From contig NZ_FNBG01000024.1 of the NCBI RefSeq assembly GCF_900102215.1, positions 1-64,000 of the forward strand: a DNA stretch of 64,000 bases, written 5' to 3'. This document shows positions 26,545 through 35,432 of the stretch, one piece after another. The first letter of the stretch is position 1. Each line of letters starts with the position of its first letter. The DNA is from Fontibacillus panacisegetis. Its GTDB lineage: Bacteria; Bacillota; Bacilli; Paenibacillales; Paenibacillaceae. The notes under the pieces were generated by a model. It did not search any database and was not told the origin of the DNA. It saw nothing but the letters and a program-made list of their open reading frames with translations. Both the position numbers and the translations under genes were made by a program.

Positions 26545-27477
26545 TTATCCGTTACGATGCGAACTGGCATCAGTTAAGTTTAACTCTGTACTTGCCGTTG
26601 CCTCAGCCTCTGCTTGCGCTTTTAACTTTGCCTTTGCCTTAGCCTGTACTTCCGCTTCTGCTAATTGAGTATAGTTTGGCTCCAATGCGTGTATTTCATC
26701 ATTCGTTCCTGTCAGGACCCTTCTTGTTCCCGCAAGCCCAACCCATACACCTTCGAGCTCATACTGCGCAAAATATAGAGCTACTCCGAATGGAAGCAGC
26801 GCTTCATTAGCGGCAGCTTCATGCGCAGGCAGTGTCTCACCTACGAACCATATAGCAGACGGTCTATTCTGCGGATCGAGTTTACTTAGCTTGTCCGCCA
26901 GCTCTTGACTCCAATTCTCCATTAATCGAATCCCATCCTGCTTCGTTCGCTTGAGCATACGATCTTGAGATGCAGTAAAGCACGATGTATACACCTGACC
27001 ACGTCTAGCATCAACAAGGGGTACAATCCAATACTCGTCAGATGATACAGCTTCATTTTCCAGAGTATCCTCCTGCTCCTGCTGATCAATCGATTGACTT
27101 AATTTCAGAGCATCCTGTCCAGTTCCTTGAGCCCAGCCTCCCAGACCAAGCGCTTCAAGACTGGATACACCAAATACCGGAAGTTTGAGCGCCCAAGCCA
27201 TCGTCTTGGCGGTCGTCACCGCTATACGAATTCCAGTATAAGATCCCGGTCCAACCCCTACGGCAATTGCATCAAGCTCTCTCTTCGTAATTCCAGCAGC
27301 AGACAAAGCCTCATCAATTGCCGTTACCAAATAAGCCGAGTGATTACGTTCTGCGTGAATATTGCGCTCTGCGAGCAGGATACCGTTCTCCATTACCGCT
27401 ACTGCAAGTGAGGACGTCGATGTATCAAACGCCAATAACCGCTGCAGCGGCCGTCGTTCATCTATGTTCATTTTCAC
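26545..27477 (-). CDS. tsaB: tRNA threonylcarbamoyladenosine protein TsaB
   Basis: TsaB, 310 residues, is the inactive ASKHA partner that dimerises with TsaD. The N-terminal LLAFDTSTSSLAVAVMENG and GVGPGSYTGIRIAVTTAKTM are the family landmarks. It overlaps tsaE by four bases (ATGA) and precedes rimI by 14. Two parts are longer than usual: an insert rich in Gln and Glu after residue 120, and a C-terminal tail of alternating Ala, Lys and Glu (EAEVQAKAKAKLKAQAEAEA) that looks like a recent low-complexity expansion. Confidence 0.95.
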   Translation of the reverse strand: MKMNIDERRPLQRLLAFDTSTSSLAVAVMENGILLAERNIHAERNHSAYLVTAIDEALSAAGITKRELDAIAVGVGPGSYTGIRIAVTTAKTMAWALKLPVFGVSSLEALGLGGWAQGTGQDALKLSQSIDQQEQEDTLENEAVSSDEYWIVPLVDARRGQVYTSCFTASQDRMLKRTKQDGIRLMENWSQELADKLSKLDPQNRPSAIWFVGETLPAHEAAANEALLPFGVALYFAQYELEGVWVGLAGTRRVLTGTNDEIHALEPNYTQLAEAEVQAKAKAKLKAQAEAEATASTELNLTDASSHRNG

Positions 27478-27962
27478 GAAGCTCCATTCTCTTTCAAGGT
27501 CTTAATCCATGCTTCATAAGGTTGTCCAGAGCCTTTCAAATACATATTGCGTTCCGTGTCAGCAACACTCTCTACATAAATGTGCAGCAGGCTTGGCGGC
27601 AAAATCTCAGTAATCAAGCTTGCCCATTCCACTAAAGTTACACCGGAACCATAAAAATACTCATCGAGTCCAAGCTCCTCAGCTTCGTCCAGCGATAAAC
27701 GATAAACATCCATATGATAAAAAGGCAATCGCCCCTCATATTCTTTAATCAACGTAAAAGTCGGACTATTCACCGTACCCTGCACTCCTAAGTGCTTGGC
27801 AAACAACTTGGAAAAAGCCGTCTTCCCTGCACCCATATCTCCATCCAGCGCAATAACCGTACCAGGTATGGCTTGTCCAGCCAATGCTGCTGCCAGCTTC
27901 TCAGTATCACCCAGGTCTTTTGCACCATAGACCAAATCGGCAGAAGCTTTATCGAATTCCAT
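27474..27962 (-). CDS. tsaE: tRNA threonylcarbamoyladenosine ATPase TsaE
   Basis: TsaE, 162 residues, is the ATPase that drives cycling of the TsaBD complex. Walker A is GDMGAGKT (residues 41-48), followed by NSPTFTLIKEYEG, HMDVYRL and VEWAS, all typical. AGAGGTGA precedes the ATG. It is the first gene of the tsa operon; the 131 bases to the divergent Ku gene should hold the promoters of both. The order tsaE-tsaB-rimI-tsaD matches B. subtilis ydiB-ydiC-ydiD-ydiE. Confidence 0.96.
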   Translation of the reverse strand: MEFDKASADLVYGAKDLGDTEKLAAALAGQAIPGTVIALDGDMGAGKTAFSKLFAKHLGVQGTVNSPTFTLIKEYEGRLPFYHMDVYRLSLDEAEELGLDEYFYGSGVTLVEWASLITEILPPSLLHIYVESVADTERNMYLKGSGQPYEAWIKTLKENGAS

Positions 27963-28093
27963 CGAAAAATCACCTCTTTATATATGTCCTCATTATATAG
28001 GTCTGCCACAACACCCGCAACAAAGAAGCGTTTCAATTATGTCTAAAAAACACATACTACAAATAAATTTCTAATTCAGAAGGGAGTTACACT

Positions 28094-29029
28094 ATGCATA
28101 CCGTATGGAAAGGAGCGATTAGTTTCGGGCTTGTCCATGTTCCGGTAAAAATGTTTTCAGCTACAGAGGATAAAGATATTTCCATGAAATACATCCACAA
28201 AAGCTGCGGCAGCCCCATTTCCTATGTCAGACGCTGCCCATCCTGCGATGTTGATGTGGACTGGGAGGAGATTTCTCGGGGGTACGAATATGATAAAGGG
28301 AAATACGTCTTGTTTGAAAAAGAAGAATTAGAACAATTGTCAGCGACTACCGACAGAACGATTAGAATTCTCGACTTTGTTGATCTTCAGGAGATTGATC
28401 CGATTTATTTTCAGAAGACGTATTACTTGTCACCCGATCAGGCTGGCTCAAATGCGTATCAGCTGCTGATGGAGGCCATGCATCAATCAGGGAAAATCGG
28501 CATAGCCAAAATCGCAATCCGCTCCAAGAGCAGCCTTGCCGCAATTCGAGTTATGGAGGGCTGTCTCGCAGTGGAGACGATATTCTACCCTGATGAAATC
28601 CGTCCGATCTCACAGGTTCCGAACCTGCCGGATGGGGTTAACATCAATGAGAAGGAATTAACAATGGCTAAACTGCTCATCGAACAATTATCCACACCAT
28701 TTGAACCGGACAAATATACAGATGACTATCGGGACAATCTGCTGCAGCTTATTGAGCAAAAGGTAGCAGGGGAAGAAATCAGCCTTGCTCCTGCCAAAGC
28801 AGAGACGAATGTTATCGACCTCATGGCTGCTCTCCAGGCCAGTATCGAAGCAGTTAAGCCTGCTGCGGCAGCTGCACCTACGCCTATCGTTACCGATCCA
28901 GGGCCAACCAAAACGAAGCGCACCCGGAAAACTGCGGCGAAAAAGAACGATGAAACCACCGAACCGACACTCACGCCTAAGCCAAAGCGAAAAACAACGA
29001 GTAAAAGTGCTAAAAAAACAATTTCCTAA
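28094..29029 (+). CDS. ku: Non-homologous end-joining protein Ku
   Basis: A 311-residue bacterial Ku, which binds DNA double-strand ends and recruits the LigD ligase. It opens with the family hallmark VWKGAISFGLVHVPVKMFSAT, contains the CGSPISYVRRCPSC pair of cysteines that is often seen in Firmicute Ku, and the core EDKDISMKYIHK and YYLSPDQAGSNAY. From about residue 255 the tail is disordered, rich in Pro, Thr and Lys, and probably binds DNA or ligase. A CATACTA box about 35 bases before the ATG resembles the -10 of forespore sigma-G promoters, as for B. subtilis ykoV, but no good -35 is seen. GGGAG precedes the ATG. It converges with the ligase gene. Confidence 0.95.
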   Translation: MHTVWKGAISFGLVHVPVKMFSATEDKDISMKYIHKSCGSPISYVRRCPSCDVDVDWEEISRGYEYDKGKYVLFEKEELEQLSATTDRTIRILDFVDLQEIDPIYFQKTYYLSPDQAGSNAYQLLMEAMHQSGKIGIAKIAIRSKSSLAAIRVMEGCLAVETIFYPDEIRPISQVPNLPDGVNINEKELTMAKLLIEQLSTPFEPDKYTDDYRDNLLQLIEQKVAGEEISLAPAKAETNVIDLMAALQASIEAVKPAAAAAPTPIVTDPGPTKTKRTRKTAAKKNDETTEPTLTPKPKRKTTSKSAKKTIS

Positions 29030-29036
29030 ATTGATT

Positions 29037-29996
29037 TCAAATATTTTGAGATAGTGTACAATCCTCTGGGGGGACCGATGCCAAGCCTTGAATGATCGGG
29101 TGACGCATCGTTCCTCCAGGAGTCCACTCCATGAACTGTACTTTTACCGTAAGACGTGGACTTAACCATAACGCTCCTTTGGCCTTCGCTTTTGGAATAC
29201 CTGTGAGCTCAGATTTGTCTTTGGCAAGACTCCGCACCGTCCCTGTCAAGCTGCGCAAATCTTCATGACTACATTTTCCCGGACCTGCATGCCCAATGTA
29301 ATTCAGCTTACCCCCGGCATCATAAAGTCCAAGCAACAGAGCATTTACCAGCCCATCTCGAAAGGTGACTCCACCAACTACAGCGTACATATCAAAGGCC
29401 AGCTTCACCTTGGCCCATCTGGCGTCTTTCCCGCCTGGAAGATAGGTGCTATCCAGCTTTTTACATACGATCCCTTCCCATTCCTGCTGCTTCATTACGG
29501 TAAATAGGCTGGACGCATCACTCACATTAGGAACAATTTGTACCTGTTCATTAGGCAGAATCACTTCTGTCAGCAGTCTTTGTCGCTCGGTAAGAGTCCG
29601 ATGATTTACCCAACTCCCATTACAGTACACGATATCAAAAATCATATATATAGCCGGAATTCTGCCAGCCGCAAAACGTATTTCCTGTGCCCGCCTGAGG
29701 CTATCCCGTCGCATAATTTCATGAAATGAAGGCTTTCCCGCTTGAAGTGCTATCATCTCTCCGTCCAAAATAACAGAATCGGCATTACAGTAAGCCTTTA
29801 TATTTGTAAACTCAGGATATTGTTGTGTCCGCTCATTTCCTTTTCGGTTGATCAGCTTCACTTCATGCCCGTTATAATAGGTAAGCATGCGAACCCCATC
29901 CCATTTCACCTGTGCGATCCAATTATTGCCAATAGGAATATCTTTAGCTCTGATCGGTTCAAAAGGGATGATGGGCTGTATCGGCTCATTTTTCAT
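29037..29996 (-). CDS. ATP-dependent DNA ligase (LigD ligase module)
   Basis: A 319-residue stand-alone ATP-dependent DNA ligase matching the LigD ligase domain. The lysine that takes AMP is in VKWDGVR (Lys31), and the other nucleotidyltransferase motifs follow: INRKGNERTQ, VILDGEMIAL, YMIFDIVY and GIVCKKLDS, with the OB-fold end (LSPRLTVKVQFMEW). ATG 29996 is chosen for GGGAGGA seven bases upstream; the ORF could be read 26 codons further up without support. It ends seven bases from the Ku stop, and its promoter region is shared with the divergent polymerase gene. It would seal breaks bridged by Ku. Confidence 0.92.
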   Translation of the reverse strand: MKNEPIQPIIPFEPIRAKDIPIGNNWIAQVKWDGVRMLTYYNGHEVKLINRKGNERTQQYPEFTNIKAYCNADSVILDGEMIALQAGKPSFHEIMRRDSLRRAQEIRFAAGRIPAIYMIFDIVYCNGSWVNHRTLTERQRLLTEVILPNEQVQIVPNVSDASSLFTVMKQQEWEGIVCKKLDSTYLPGGKDARWAKVKLAFDMYAVVGGVTFRDGLVNALLLGLYDAGGKLNYIGHAGPGKCSHEDLRSLTGTVRSLAKDKSELTGIPKAKAKGALWLSPRLTVKVQFMEWTPGGTMRHPIIQGLASVPPEDCTLSQNI

Positions 29997-30105
29997 AAGG
30001 TGTCCTCCCGGAAATTGGTTACTTATCCTTATAGTTTCCCCAATTCGGGTAAAGCTAAATGAATTACTATACACCTAAATCATTTAATGGAGAGGAGTAT
30101 CGTTC

Positions 30106-30999
30106 GTGCCAAAAAATGTGAAAGGAACGATTACAGTTGAAGGAGAAAATGTAACGGTAAGCAACCCTGACAGGCTCCTCTGGCCTGAGGCTGGGATTAC
30201 CAAAATGATGTACCTGCAAAAGCTGGCCGAGCTATCCCCATACCTGCTGCGATACTGCAATAACCGTCTGCTGACGACGATCCGTTACCCCGGCGGAATC
30301 CATAAGGATTTTTTTTATCAAAAAAATGCCCCTGAGCCGCTGCCCTCATACGTCCAGACCGTTGTTCATGATAACATCCGTTATGTGATTATGAATCAGC
30401 TTCCAACTTTGCTTTGGCTTGGCAATTTGGCAGCTATCGAATTTCATCCATCCCTTCATTATGTTGGTGAAGAACTGCCCTGTGAATGGATGATCGATCT
30501 TGATCCTTCAGTAGACGATGAGCCCCGTATAATGGAAGCAGCGAACTATGTTGGTGAAGTTTTATCCTCATTAGGCTTGTCATCAATACCTAAAACATCA
30601 GGAGCGACCGGGATACAAATCATCATCCCGATCGAGTATGGCGTAACTTTCGATGAACTTCGAACCATCGGCCATTTCGTGGCTCGTTATGTAACGGAGA
30701 AATACCCTGAGCTTTTTACAATTGAACGTCTTAAAAAAGACCGCGGCAACAAAATTTACTTCGACTACCTACAGCACTATAGCGGTAAAACACTCGCAGC
30801 CCCTTATACGCCCAGAGCTCGCAAGGCAGCCAGTGTCTCCACCCCCTTATCCTGGGATGAAGTACGCCGTAACCCGCACCCTTCCCAGTTCAATTTACTC
30901 AATATCAGTGAGCGGCTTCAGTTCACTGGGGATCTATTACAGCAAATTCCTCCCCAGTCACTGGAACAGATTCTGGCTCATTTACAAAAGGGGCGATAG
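30106..30999 (+). CDS. LigD-type polymerase/primase domain protein
   Basis: A 297-residue protein of the archaeo-eukaryotic primase fold, equal to the polymerase domain of LigD. It has VSNPDRLLWPEAGITK, YPGGIHKDFFYQKNAP, the metal-binding CEWMIDLDPS (D-x-D), TSGATGIQIIIPI and AAPYTPRARKAASVSTPLSW. The start codon is GTG 30106, with GAGAGGAG about eight bases upstream. It fills gaps with nucleotides, often ribonucleotides, during end joining. Here it is a separate gene, divergent from the ligase, in place of the fused LigD of B. subtilis. Its last 18 bases overlap the 3' end of the convergent cardiolipin synthase gene. Confidence 0.92.
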   Translation: MPKNVKGTITVEGENVTVSNPDRLLWPEAGITKMMYLQKLAELSPYLLRYCNNRLLTTIRYPGGIHKDFFYQKNAPEPLPSYVQTVVHDNIRYVIMNQLPTLLWLGNLAAIEFHPSLHYVGEELPCEWMIDLDPSVDDEPRIMEAANYVGEVLSSLGLSSIPKTSGATGIQIIIPIEYGVTFDELRTIGHFVARYVTEKYPELFTIERLKKDRGNKIYFDYLQHYSGKTLAAPYTPRARKAASVSTPLSWDEVRRNPHPSQFNLLNISERLQFTGDLLQQIPPQSLEQILAHLQKGR

Positions 31000-32412
31000 C
31001 AGACGAGCCAGCTTCTCTGCACCCTTTTGCCTGAGAGAACGACGTGAAAACTCCCTGAGAGTAATAGGGCTCGAATCCTCTATATCCTGCTCAAAATCTC
31101 TGGATAGCTTCTGGATCGGTGACTGATCGAACATCAATGCCGTCATTTCAAAATTATAGAAAAAACTTCGCATATCCATATTCGCTGTCCCTACCGAGGC
31201 CAGCAAATCGTCCACGATGAGGACCTTGGCATGAACAAAGCCTTTACGATATTGATAGAATTTAACTCCCGCACGGAGCAGTTCCTCAACATAGGATAAA
31301 GAAGCCAATTTCACGAGTCGATTATCCGATTGATATGGCAAAATAACGATCACTTCAATCCCGCTGACGGCTGCCGTCAAAAGCCCTGTATATATGCTCG
31401 GATCAGGTATGAAATATGGTGAAGTGATCCAAATACGCTTCTTGGCTACAGAAATCGCTCCAAACACCACTTCTTGAATGACATCGCCGTTCTGATCAGG
31501 GCCGCTTACAAGTATTTGCACCTGTTCATCGGTATTGCAATGATGCTCTGGAAAGAAATCCTGATGAAATAACCGCTGTCCTGAGGCCAGACGCCAGTCA
31601 CCCAGAAATGTACTCTGCAAATAATAAACCGCGTCTCCCTCGATCTTAAGCTGAGTATCCCGCCAATACCCCATCTTTTCATATAGCCCCAAGTAGTCAT
31701 CACCAACATTCATCCCGCCCACAAAACCTACTGTTCCGTCGACAACGAGAATTTTCCGATGGTTGCGATAGTTCAGTCTTCTATCCATCACCGCGATCAA
31801 CGGAGGCAAAAACATATAAACCTCAACACCGTGATCCTGAAGATTACGGACAAAAGATTTCGGCAAATGATAGCTGCCAAGACCATCACAGATTAATCGT
31901 ACTTGAACCCCCTCTTTTACCTTCCGAATCATCACATTCTGAAATTTTGTGCCTATCCTATCCGCTCTGAAAATATAAAATTCCATATGGATATGATGTT
32001 TGGCCGTTTCCATCGCCTCAAGCATTTCTGAAAAGGCCGCCTCCCCATCACTAAGCACCTTAGTCCTGTTGCAGCCTGTAATCGGGCTATCAGACACATG
32101 TGTTAACAATCCAAATAACCTCTCCTGATGCCGGAACTCCTCCTGATGCATGTCCTCAGCCGAGTTCACAATAGTAGACTGTTTCCTCAGCGTAGCCCTG
32201 ACCTCCTGAAACAATCTTGGACCCCGACGGCGCACCTTTTTACGTTTCCTATAATCTTGTGCGACGAAATAATAGAGAATAAAGCCGATGATCGGAAATA
32301 AGAACAGAATGAACATCCAGGCAATCGCCTTACCCGGATTTCGATATTCAAGAATGATGATCGTTGCAATCTGAAAAATGAATCCAAGTAAAATGCATAC
32401 TAGCCAAAGCAT
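30982..32412 (-). CDS. cls: Cardiolipin synthase
   Basis: A 476-residue membrane-bound phospholipase D-family enzyme that joins two phosphatidylglycerols into cardiolipin. Two N-terminal transmembrane segments (about residues 2-22 and 30-50) lead to a basic stretch, then two HKD motifs: NHRKILVVDG with GGMNVGDDY near residue 217, and VHAKVLIVDD with GTANMDMRSF near residue 395. This is the standard Cls layout and length. It converges with and overlaps the LigD-type polymerase gene by 18 bases, so their 3' ends could make antisense contact. Confidence 0.93.
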   Translation of the reverse strand: MLWLVCILLGFIFQIATIIILEYRNPGKAIAWMFILFLFPIIGFILYYFVAQDYRKRKKVRRRGPRLFQEVRATLRKQSTIVNSAEDMHQEEFRHQERLFGLLTHVSDSPITGCNRTKVLSDGEAAFSEMLEAMETAKHHIHMEFYIFRADRIGTKFQNVMIRKVKEGVQVRLICDGLGSYHLPKSFVRNLQDHGVEVYMFLPPLIAVMDRRLNYRNHRKILVVDGTVGFVGGMNVGDDYLGLYEKMGYWRDTQLKIEGDAVYYLQSTFLGDWRLASGQRLFHQDFFPEHHCNTDEQVQILVSGPDQNGDVIQEVVFGAISVAKKRIWITSPYFIPDPSIYTGLLTAAVSGIEVIVILPYQSDNRLVKLASLSYVEELLRAGVKFYQYRKGFVHAKVLIVDDLLASVGTANMDMRSFFYNFEMTALMFDQSPIQKLSRDFEQDIEDSSPITLREFSRRSLRQKGAEKLARLLSPLL

Positions 32413-32660
32413 ACGTCACACCCTCCCTTCCACAGCATTAACCAGACCCCATGCAGTTTATTCACTTCACACTATATCTCCTTAATGTGATCTCCTTATT
32501 AAATTGCCCTGCTAGACTTTTTTGACATGATTTAAGAGACATAGGAATAGATAAATATAAGAGCTTGGTTATTCGATTTTCAACAGATCACAATGGCAGG
32601 GAGATCATAACACTTTCGGGAGTGCGTCAAAAGGCGGTGAAATTGCGAAGAATTAAAATA

Positions 32661-32856
32661 GCGGAATTAATTTCCCTTATCTTGCTAAAATAATGAATTT
32701 ATTAGGTAATAGAGGAAATTTATTCCTTTAACACTTCCAAAACAGCACTAAAAGGACCAAAAATCTGCACATGGCTTCTATATAGGGGAAGAAACCTCCT
32801 TTATTATTCAAAAAAGGGGCCAATATCGAAAAATAAGGGAAGTTTTCTCCTCAATT
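32661..32856. repeat. GGAA..TTCC motif tetrad (51-73-51)
   Basis: Four GGAA-centred imperfect palindromes start at 32663 (GGAATTAATTTCC), 32714 (GGAAATTTATTCC), 32787 (GGAAGAAACCTCC) and 32838 (GGAAGTTTTCTCC), most followed by CTTTA-like bases. The spacing is 51, 73 and 51. It lies in the 737-base gap between cardiolipin synthase and the second M23 gene; bases 32413-32660 show nothing else. Confidence 0.65.
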
Positions 32857-32913
32857 ATCCAGCGCATGTACATGTCCGCTAAACAGCGAAGTTAGAGCTT
32901 ACTTCTGAGCTTT

Positions 32914-33135
32914 GCTTCGTGATCAAAAGATGACTTTTTGAACTACCTCTTCAATCGAGGTTCAAAAAGTCGGCTTTTCAGCACCGAGAAGATTGAATGA
33001 AGCTAGGAATTGAGGAGCGGAGCGTACGTTTTGTGTACGCGAGCACCGGAAATTCCGGCTGAGTTCAAGATTCGATGTCGAATCCGCTCCTTCGAACTGC
33101 TTCGTGATCAAAAGATGACTTTTCGAACTACCTCT
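32914..33135 (+). promoter_or_regulatory. Structured leader with 37-base direct repeats
   Basis: A 37-base sequence starting GCTTCGTGATCAAAAGATGA occurs at 32914-32950 and again at 33099-33135 with one mismatch. The first copy ends in a hairpin, GACTTTTTGAAC (32932) with GTTCAAAAAGTC (to 32971). Further hairpins lie between: GCGTAC/GTACGC, CCGGAAATTCCGG and GATTCGATGTCGAATC. The second copy ends just before the AGAAAGGAG site of the M23 gene. This could be an attenuator-like leader or an inserted repeat. Confidence 0.55.
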
Positions 33136-33149
33136 AGAAAGGAGATGCC

Positions 33150-34133
33150 ATGAGAAGTGTTGGTTTAACTAACCCCCACCGCATGACCCTGCTCGTCCTA
33201 CGTGATGCCAACCAGCCTGTCAAGCAAATTCAGGTGTCCAAACCGCTAGTGATGGCTGTCCCGCTAATCGCATTGTTATCGATATCAGGGTTAATAGTCA
33301 GCTTGCAATTGCAGCACAATCAGACCACCAGAACTCTCGAAGAACTGTTACAGAGTCAGAGTCTCAAATTTGAAGCCGTCGTCACTGACAAAAATGAGGC
33401 GATTCAAAAGCTGCAGAACGAAGTAATCTCGTTGTCGAGTCAATCCAAAGAAATGATGGAACGAATGGAACGGGTAGCTGAATTAGAAGCAGAGCTGCAA
33501 AAGTTTATCGATAAGTACGGGGGTCAGGGAGAGCTTGGCAAGCTGTCAGCATTAACTATAGAAGAGGATGACTCCTTCGGCTTAGGCGGTGAATTTATTG
33601 CGGTCCACGATAATGAAATCGAACAACTCGCTCAAGAGACAAGAGACAATTATCTCGAAATGAGCGCCATGCTCGATGAGATGGAGAAAAATGTTCCTAT
33701 TACTTTACGTAAAGCCAAGCAGACCCAGTATTCGATTTCCGGAACACCATCAGAGTGGCCGACCTTGTCCAAGAGACTCACTTCCAACTTTGGTTATCGC
33801 ACCGATCCATTCAAAGGCAGTGCCGCCTTTCATGCTGGAATCGATATTGCCGGTAAAGTGGGAGATCCAGTATATGCTGCTGGAGCCGGTAAAGTTATAA
33901 ATACAGATAGAGACGGCTCTCACGGAAAATACATCGTGATTGAACACCCTGGCGGTCTTCAGACATGGTATTTGCATTTAAGCAGCATTGACGTATCTAC
34001 AGGCGATACCGTTACTAAAGGCGAAAGTATTGGAAAATTAGGTAATACTGGCCGAAGTACAGGCCCACATTTGCATTTTGAAATCGTCAAACAGGGTAAG
34101 CAAATTAATCCGCTTCCCTATTTGGAACAATGA
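33150..34133 (+). CDS. M23-family peptidase with coiled coil (paralogue)
   Basis: A 327-residue single-pass membrane protein built like the one at 23020-24024: basic start, transmembrane segment (about residues 31-52), coiled coil (60-120), and a C-terminal M23 domain with HAGIDIAGKVGDP, TWYLHLS and GPHLHFEIVKQG. AGAAAGGAG precedes the ATG. Its stop overlaps the longer possible bactofilin frame. All zinc ligands appear intact, so both paralogues may be active endopeptidases. A structured leader of about 220 bases precedes it, which the other copy lacks. Confidence 0.9.
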   Translation: MRSVGLTNPHRMTLLVLRDANQPVKQIQVSKPLVMAVPLIALLSISGLIVSLQLQHNQTTRTLEELLQSQSLKFEAVVTDKNEAIQKLQNEVISLSSQSKEMMERMERVAELEAELQKFIDKYGGQGELGKLSALTIEEDDSFGLGGEFIAVHDNEIEQLAQETRDNYLEMSAMLDEMEKNVPITLRKAKQTQYSISGTPSEWPTLSKRLTSNFGYRTDPFKGSAAFHAGIDIAGKVGDPVYAAGAGKVINTDRDGSHGKYIVIEHPGGLQTWYLHLSSIDVSTGDTVTKGESIGKLGNTGRSTGPHLHFEIVKQGKQINPLPYLEQ

Positions 34134-34171
34134 AACTAACCTTTGATTCTGAAATGGAGGATGCTCATTCA

Positions 34172-34576
34172 ATGTTAAGGGATAACAAAAAACATAATCA
34201 AACAACAGATACGCTTATTGGTCAAGGAAGTGTTATAGACGGCAAATTGGATTGTGAATCAAACCTTAGAATTGAAGGTAAATTCAAGGGGGAAATCCAT
34301 TGTAAGGGACAGGTTATTATCGGAGAGACTGGTGAAGCTAACTCTAACATTCATGGAACTGACATTGTAGTCGCGGGCATCGTCATCGGCGATATTACTA
34401 CAAAAGGCCGATTAACAATAACTAGTAGCGGTGAGGTCAAAGGAAATGTGAGTGTCGCCAAGCTGATTATCGCTGAAGGCGGGCTTTTGATTGGAACCAG
34501 TACGATGGAGAAAGCTGCTTCACCACTCCCGATCAAAGAGAAAGTTTCGAAGTCGGCTCAGCCCGAGGCGGGGTAA
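34172..34576 (+). CDS. Bactofilin (paralogue)
   Basis: A 134-residue bactofilin: TTDTLIGQGSVIDGKLDCES opens the beta-helix core, which runs to GGLLIGTS, followed by a short Pro/Lys tail. I start it at ATG 34172 (MLRDNKKHNQ) because this matches the length ahead of the core in the paralogue at 24024 and GGAGG lies upstream, though 11 bases away. A start at 34130, overlapping the peptidase stop as ATGA, would add 14 residues. Like its twin it is coupled to an M23 peptidase and probably places it in the cell. Confidence 0.9.
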   Translation: MLRDNKKHNQTTDTLIGQGSVIDGKLDCESNLRIEGKFKGEIHCKGQVIIGETGEANSNIHGTDIVVAGIVIGDITTKGRLTITSSGEVKGNVSVAKLIIAEGGLLIGTSTMEKAASPLPIKEKVSKSAQPEAG

Positions 34577-34596
34577 AACAGTGAAAAACAACATTT

Positions 34597-34630
34597 AAAG
34601 TTCCCGTCCACTTATGTAAACGGGAACTTT
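34597..34630. terminator. Bidirectional terminator
   Basis: AAAGTTCCCGT and ACGGGAACTTT form an 11-base stem between the convergent bactofilin and ABC permease genes, with CTGCTTTTT after it on the plus strand. Confidence 0.75.
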
Positions 34631-34652
34631 CTGCTTTTTATAAACCGATAAA

Positions 34653-35432
34653 CTAAGTCGCAACATCCCTTTTATTGAACACGACCCAAGATACAAGTAA
34701 AAACATGATAATATAAGCAGCTAACACCACAGACGAAAAGCCCAGCGACATACCCGTAACCCCATTTCCGCCGCCGTTCTGATATTGACTGAGGTCCATG
34801 TTCGTGAACAGCATATATTTAGCCCAAGGGTATCTGATCGGATTAAATAGCATCGTAAATATATTCCCGGTAAACAAAATGAACATCGACAAGCCGATAG
34901 CAATTCCGCCCGAACGAAATACTGTTGAGATCATAAAGGAAAAGATCGTAATGACAAGCAGATCGATGTAGCTGTACAGCAACTTCTCCATAATATAAGC
35001 AAATGGATTAGCTCCTTGTCCAAATATGACGGAGGGTTGATTCGGAAACAAAATAAACGATATAGCTATTGAAGTGACCAAAAACCATGCAGTCAGCAGT
35101 AAAGTGAAACAAATGACGGACAGCAGCTTGGACCCCAAAATTTTGGAACGCGTCCAAGGACGAATCAGTAGCAGCTTGATCGTACCCCAGGTGAACTCCC
35201 CCGCCACTATGTCTGCCGCAACAACTGTGGAGAAGATCACGACAAGAAAGTACAGGAATGACAGCTGATCAACAGCATCCCAAGCCGTTAATTGACCGGG
35301 CCCATTATCTAGTGAGAACAACACTCCGAATAGAAGGTTAAACATTAGGATGAGGATGAACATAATTACTGTACGGAGACGACGGTATATCTTCATATTT
35401 TCATTTTGAATAAGCTGTGTGAAATCAATCAA
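34653..35432 (-). CDS. ABC transporter permease, ABC-2 type
   Basis: A 259-residue permease with six hydrophobic segments and the ABC-2 pattern VAADIVAGEFTWGTIKLLLIRPWTR between helices two and three. The start is TTG 35432, overlapping the ATPase stop by eight bases, with GGGAGG upstream; the longer frame to 35471 would lie inside the ATPase gene. It pairs with the ATPase at 35425-36369 to form an exporter. Substrate unknown; related pairs export peptides, lipids or bacitracin-like drugs. Confidence 0.88.
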   Translation of the reverse strand: MIDFTQLIQNENMKIYRRLRTVIMFILILMFNLLFGVLFSLDNGPGQLTAWDAVDQLSFLYFLVVIFSTVVAADIVAGEFTWGTIKLLLIRPWTRSKILGSKLLSVICFTLLLTAWFLVTSIAISFILFPNQPSVIFGQGANPFAYIMEKLLYSYIDLLVITIFSFMISTVFRSGGIAIGLSMFILFTGNIFTMLFNPIRYPWAKYMLFTNMDLSQYQNGGGNGVTGMSLGFSSVVLAAYIIMFLLVSWVVFNKRDVAT

